A DNA stretch of 5,102 nt from an uncultured Eubacteriales bacterium (GTDB lineage: Bacteria; Bacillota; Clostridia; Peptostreptococcales; Anaerovoracaceae): NCBI GenBank assembly GCA_900542565.1, contig UQOC01000085.1:1-5102 (forward strand), written 5' to 3'. A program made the position numbers and the translations under genes. The notes beneath the pieces were generated by a model. It was not told the origin of the DNA. It did not search any database and saw only the letters and a list, made by a program, of their open reading frames with translations. Below are positions 3,245-5,102 of this stretch, piece by piece (within the stretch, counting starts at the first letter, position 1; the number at the start of each line of letters is the position of its first letter).

Positions 3245-5102
3245 TTATTTATTATGCCTTTCTCTTCTGAAAACTACTATACCAGATGATGCAAAACCTA
3301 AAACAGCTATCCATGCCAGCAGCATGAAGTCGTCCCCTGTCTTAGGCATCGATGTATCATCTTTTTTATCATTTTCAGGATCAGTTGCGTTGTTTTGCGT
3401 ACCATTTGTGGACTGATCGTTATCATCTGGCTGACCTGGATCATCTATCTGATCATCGTTTCCGTTTGTCAGTTCCTCATATGCTTTTTCTGCTGCTTCA
3501 AGGTCTGACAGTTTGGTAACGAGAGCTTTCTGATCCCCAGTCAATGCTTCATAAGCGGTCCTCGCCTCGTCTATGGCTGCCTTGCTGTTAAGGGTCACCT
3601 CTCCGATCGCGGTTATTTTTTCGTCAACCGCTCCGGCAGCAGCCTGATCGGCGGCCAGCTTTTCTTCTTCTGCGAGCTGATCATCAGTCTTAACCTTATC
3701 CATCTCAGCTTTTACAGATATTACAGCCTCGTTCACCGCTTCTTCGCTTTCAGCAGAACCAATTGCAGCTTCTGCAGCTTCTATCAATGCCGTTAATTCT
3801 TCCTGCTGGGCTTGACGATAATCTGCCATATCTTTATAAGAATTGATTTCGGATACTGCTTCCTCTTTTACCTTACCAAGGTACAGCTCCTGATATTCTT
3901 CTTCCGCTGCTTCGAGGTCAGTCAGTTTAGTTACCAGTGCCTTCTGGTCCACAGTCAATGCTTCATAAGCTGTCCTCGCCTCGTCTATGGCTGCCTTGCT
4001 GTCGAGGGTCACTTCTCCGATCGCAGTTATCTTTTCGTCAACTGCTCCGGCAGCGGCTTTGTCGGCGGCTTCTTTATCGGCTGCCTCTTTTAGCTCCTGA
4101 TATTTTGCTTCTGCCGCTTCAAGGTCTGACAGTTTAGTTACCAGTGCCTTCTGGTCATCTGTCAGAGAATCATAAGCAGCTCTGGCAATATCTATATCAG
4201 CTTTGCTGTCAAGGGTCACCTCTCCGATCGCAGTTATGAGAGCATCCACTTCTGCAGCTTTATCCCCTATGGTTACTTCGCATTTTGCAGTTATGCTGGC
4301 GCCATCGTCAGATATGGCCGTGATAGTCACATTGCCGGCCTTGAGCGGAGTCACCTTTCCGTTTTCGTCTACAGTGGCTATCTCATCATCGGAAGAATAC
4401 CATTTTACTGTCTGGACGGTAGCGTCCGAAGGAGTCACGGTAACATCCAGGTCAAGAGTCTCAGTCACATCTATAGAAGCCGTTGTCTGGCTCATCTCTA
4501 TTCCCGTAACCTTTACAGGCACCAGAAGAGTCAGATTGTAGCTGGTCGTAACCTGGCCGTCTTCGGAAGTAACATCTATACGGATCTTGGCTGTTTTTTC
4601 GTCATCTAGCTTGTAAACATTCCACCTGTCATGGCCGTCAGTAACTGGTGTTCCGCTGCTGGTATTAATCTTTTCCACATTCTCTACTCCCGTCACCTCG
4701 ATAGTAGAATTCTCATCGGTGGCTTTGAGCCATACCCTCCAAAAACTGGTGGAGGTAGCGGAGGTATCAGCAGAATAATCCGTTACTGCCGAAGCAAATT
4801 CCGGAGTCAGAGTCACGAAGCTGCTGAAACTGTTAGATGTACCTACTTTCATGCTGTCAAGAGTAGATATGGCTTTCAGCATGGAAATGTTCAGAGTGTA
4901 TGTCCTGCTGTATCCATCCTTTGACACTACGACAGTTACCGTCGTATCACCCTGTTCCAAAGTGACCGGAACGCCGCCTTCTTTGTAATCCACACCGTTT
5001 ACGGTAGCGGTCATTCCCTCATTCATGTCAAGGGTTATATTGGCAGCTTCCATGGTGGCAGGCACCTTGAGGATATAGTCAGTTACTGTGGAAGCAAAAT
5101 TG
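3245..5102 (-). CDS. Sortase-anchored multi-domain surface protein, C-terminal part
   Basis: The frame is open to the right window edge, so the start and any signal peptide are missing; 618 residues are visible. A GTG at 5065 is in frame but lies inside a beta-sandwich module and is not a credible start. Counting residues from that GTG, the order is: a cadherin-like beta-sandwich module (edge to about 62, ending in SRTYTLNI); a second such module (about 68-183, sharing FAS-x-VTDY with the first); a BIG2 Ig-like domain (about 185-266, with WYSSDDEIATVDENGKVT); helical repeats at 273-325, 342-394 and 480-532; a different helical, FIVAR-like module at about 395-465; an Asp/Asn/Pro/Thr-rich wall spacer (about 533-572); then MPKTG (573-577), a hydrophobic helix and an RRERHNK tail. 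This is the layout of a stalk-like adhesin or other cell-surface protein linked to peptidoglycan by sortase. The ligand and any catalytic part would lie in the missing N-terminal region. Confidence 0.9.
   Translation of the reverse strand, partial: NFASTVTDYILKVPATMEAANITLDMNEGMTATVNGVDYKEGGVPVTLEQGDTTVTVVVSKDGYSRTYTLNISMLKAISTLDSMKVGTSNSFSSFVTLTPEFASAVTDYSADTSATSTSFWRVWLKATDENSTIEVTGVENVEKINTSSGTPVTDGHDRWNVYKLDDEKTAKIRIDVTSEDGQVTTSYNLTLLVPVKVTGIEMSQTTASIDVTETLDLDVTVTPSDATVQTVKWYSSDDEIATVDENGKVTPLKAGNVTITAISDDGASITAKCEVTIGDKAAEVDALITAIGEVTLDSKADIDIARAAYDSLTDDQKALVTKLSDLEAAEAKYQELKEAADKEAADKAAAGAVDEKITAIGEVTLDSKAAIDEARTAYEALTVDQKALVTKLTDLEAAEEEYQELYLGKVKEEAVSEINSYKDMADYRQAQQEELTALIEAAEAAIGSAESEEAVNEAVISVKAEMDKVKTDDQLAEEEKLAADQAAAGAVDEKITAIGEVTLNSKAAIDEARTAYEALTGDQKALVTKLSDLEAAEKAYEELTNGNDDQIDDPGQPDDNDQSTNGTQNNATDPENDKKDDTSMPKTGDDFMLLAWIAVLGFASSGIVVFRRERHNK
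3250..3349 (-). other. Sortase sorting signal (MPKTG, TM helix, basic tail)
   Basis: MPKTG replaces the classical LPXTG; a preceding Asp/Asn-rich spacer, a hydrophobic segment (LLAWIAVLGFASSGIVV) and the basic tail FRRERHNK complete the signal. Sortase is expected to cleave between Thr and Gly. Met in the first position is seen in various Clostridia and Actinobacteria. Confidence 0.9.
3470..3628 (-). repeat. 53-residue helical repeat, copy 3
   Basis: Signature VDEKITAIGEVTL...DQKALVTKLSDLEAAEKAYEEL. It is identical to copy 2 at 47 of 53 residues, and the preceding AAD-x-AAAGA linker is shared as well. At DNA level 3538-3588 matches 3952-4002 with a single difference in 51 bases, which points to a recent duplication or gene conversion. 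Confidence 0.9.
3884..4042 (-). repeat. 53-residue helical repeat, copy 2
   Basis: Signature VDEKITAIGEVTLDSK...DQKALVTKLTDLEAAEEEYQEL, offset exactly 414 bp (138 codons) from copy 3. The 414-bp unit holds one repeat plus the different helical module, so the ancestral duplication may have covered only the repeat and its linker, or the module was inserted later. Confidence 0.9.
4091..4249 (-). repeat. 53-residue helical repeat, copy 1
   Basis: Signature VDALITAIGEVTLDSK...DQKALVTKLSDLEAAEAKYQEL, directly following the BIG2 domain. It is more diverged from copies 2 and 3 than they are from each other (for example IDIARAAYDSLTDD against IDEARTAYEALT). The repeats are rich in Ala, Glu and Lys and likely form short helical hairpins or bundles that extend the stalk. 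Confidence 0.9.

Noticed and set aside
3470..4249. The repeats as a CRISPR-like or non-coding array
   Set aside because: The repeats are 53 codons long, in frame, and encode conserved protein modules with protein-coding substitution patterns.
3812..4924. Plus-strand open frames opposite the surface-protein gene
   Set aside because: The minus-strand frame carries repeats, domains and a sorting signal. The plus-strand frames are its shadows and gain their length from the biased repeat codons.

Overview
The window looks like a piece of a gut-type, low-to-medium GC Gram-positive chromosome, most likely Clostridia and Lachnospiraceae-like. This rests on a sortase-anchored surface protein with an MPKTG sorting signal, AGGAG/AGGTG-type ribosome binding sites, intrinsic terminators and the protein styles. 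No taxonomic marker gene is present, so the assignment is an inference. All convincing genes lie on the minus strand, so transcription runs from right to left.

Right part (3245-5102): the C-terminal 618 residues of a large wall-anchored surface protein. Its start lies beyond the window. In order it carries two cadherin-like beta-sandwich modules, a bacterial Ig-like (BIG2) domain, three near-identical 53-residue helical repeats (with a different helical module between repeats 2 and 3), an Asp/Asn/Pro-rich spacer, and an MPKTG-TM-basic tail.

Middle (2714-3244): a 531-bp gap that is unusually rich in structure. It holds a perfect 14-bp palindrome just after the surface-protein stop, a possible 26-codon small ORF, and two related modules of about 82 bp (3039-3120 and 2880-2960). 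Each module has C-rich and G-rich arms that can pair in two mutually exclusive ways. Between the modules is an intrinsic terminator whose long stem is fully paired only as minus-strand RNA. Closer to the next gene are a T-box-like GGGTGGAACCGC word and a TATAAT promoter element.

Left part (129-2713): a compact three-gene unit in the order pyridoxal/pyridoxamine kinase-like protein, then a small protein with two ferredoxin motifs and a reduced FrhB-like tail, then a short dynamin-family GTPase. The first two genes are about 2-11 bp apart. The GTPase start codon directly follows the upstream stop codon. The unit ends in a clear terminator at 91-121. The layout implies co-expression and coupled translation of a B6-salvage kinase, an iron-sulfur protein and a membrane-remodelling-type GTPase. 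What they do together cannot be read from sequence alone, and this is the best candidate for an uncharacterised system here.

The far left 90 bases are more GC-rich and hold only an unidentified edge of something else.
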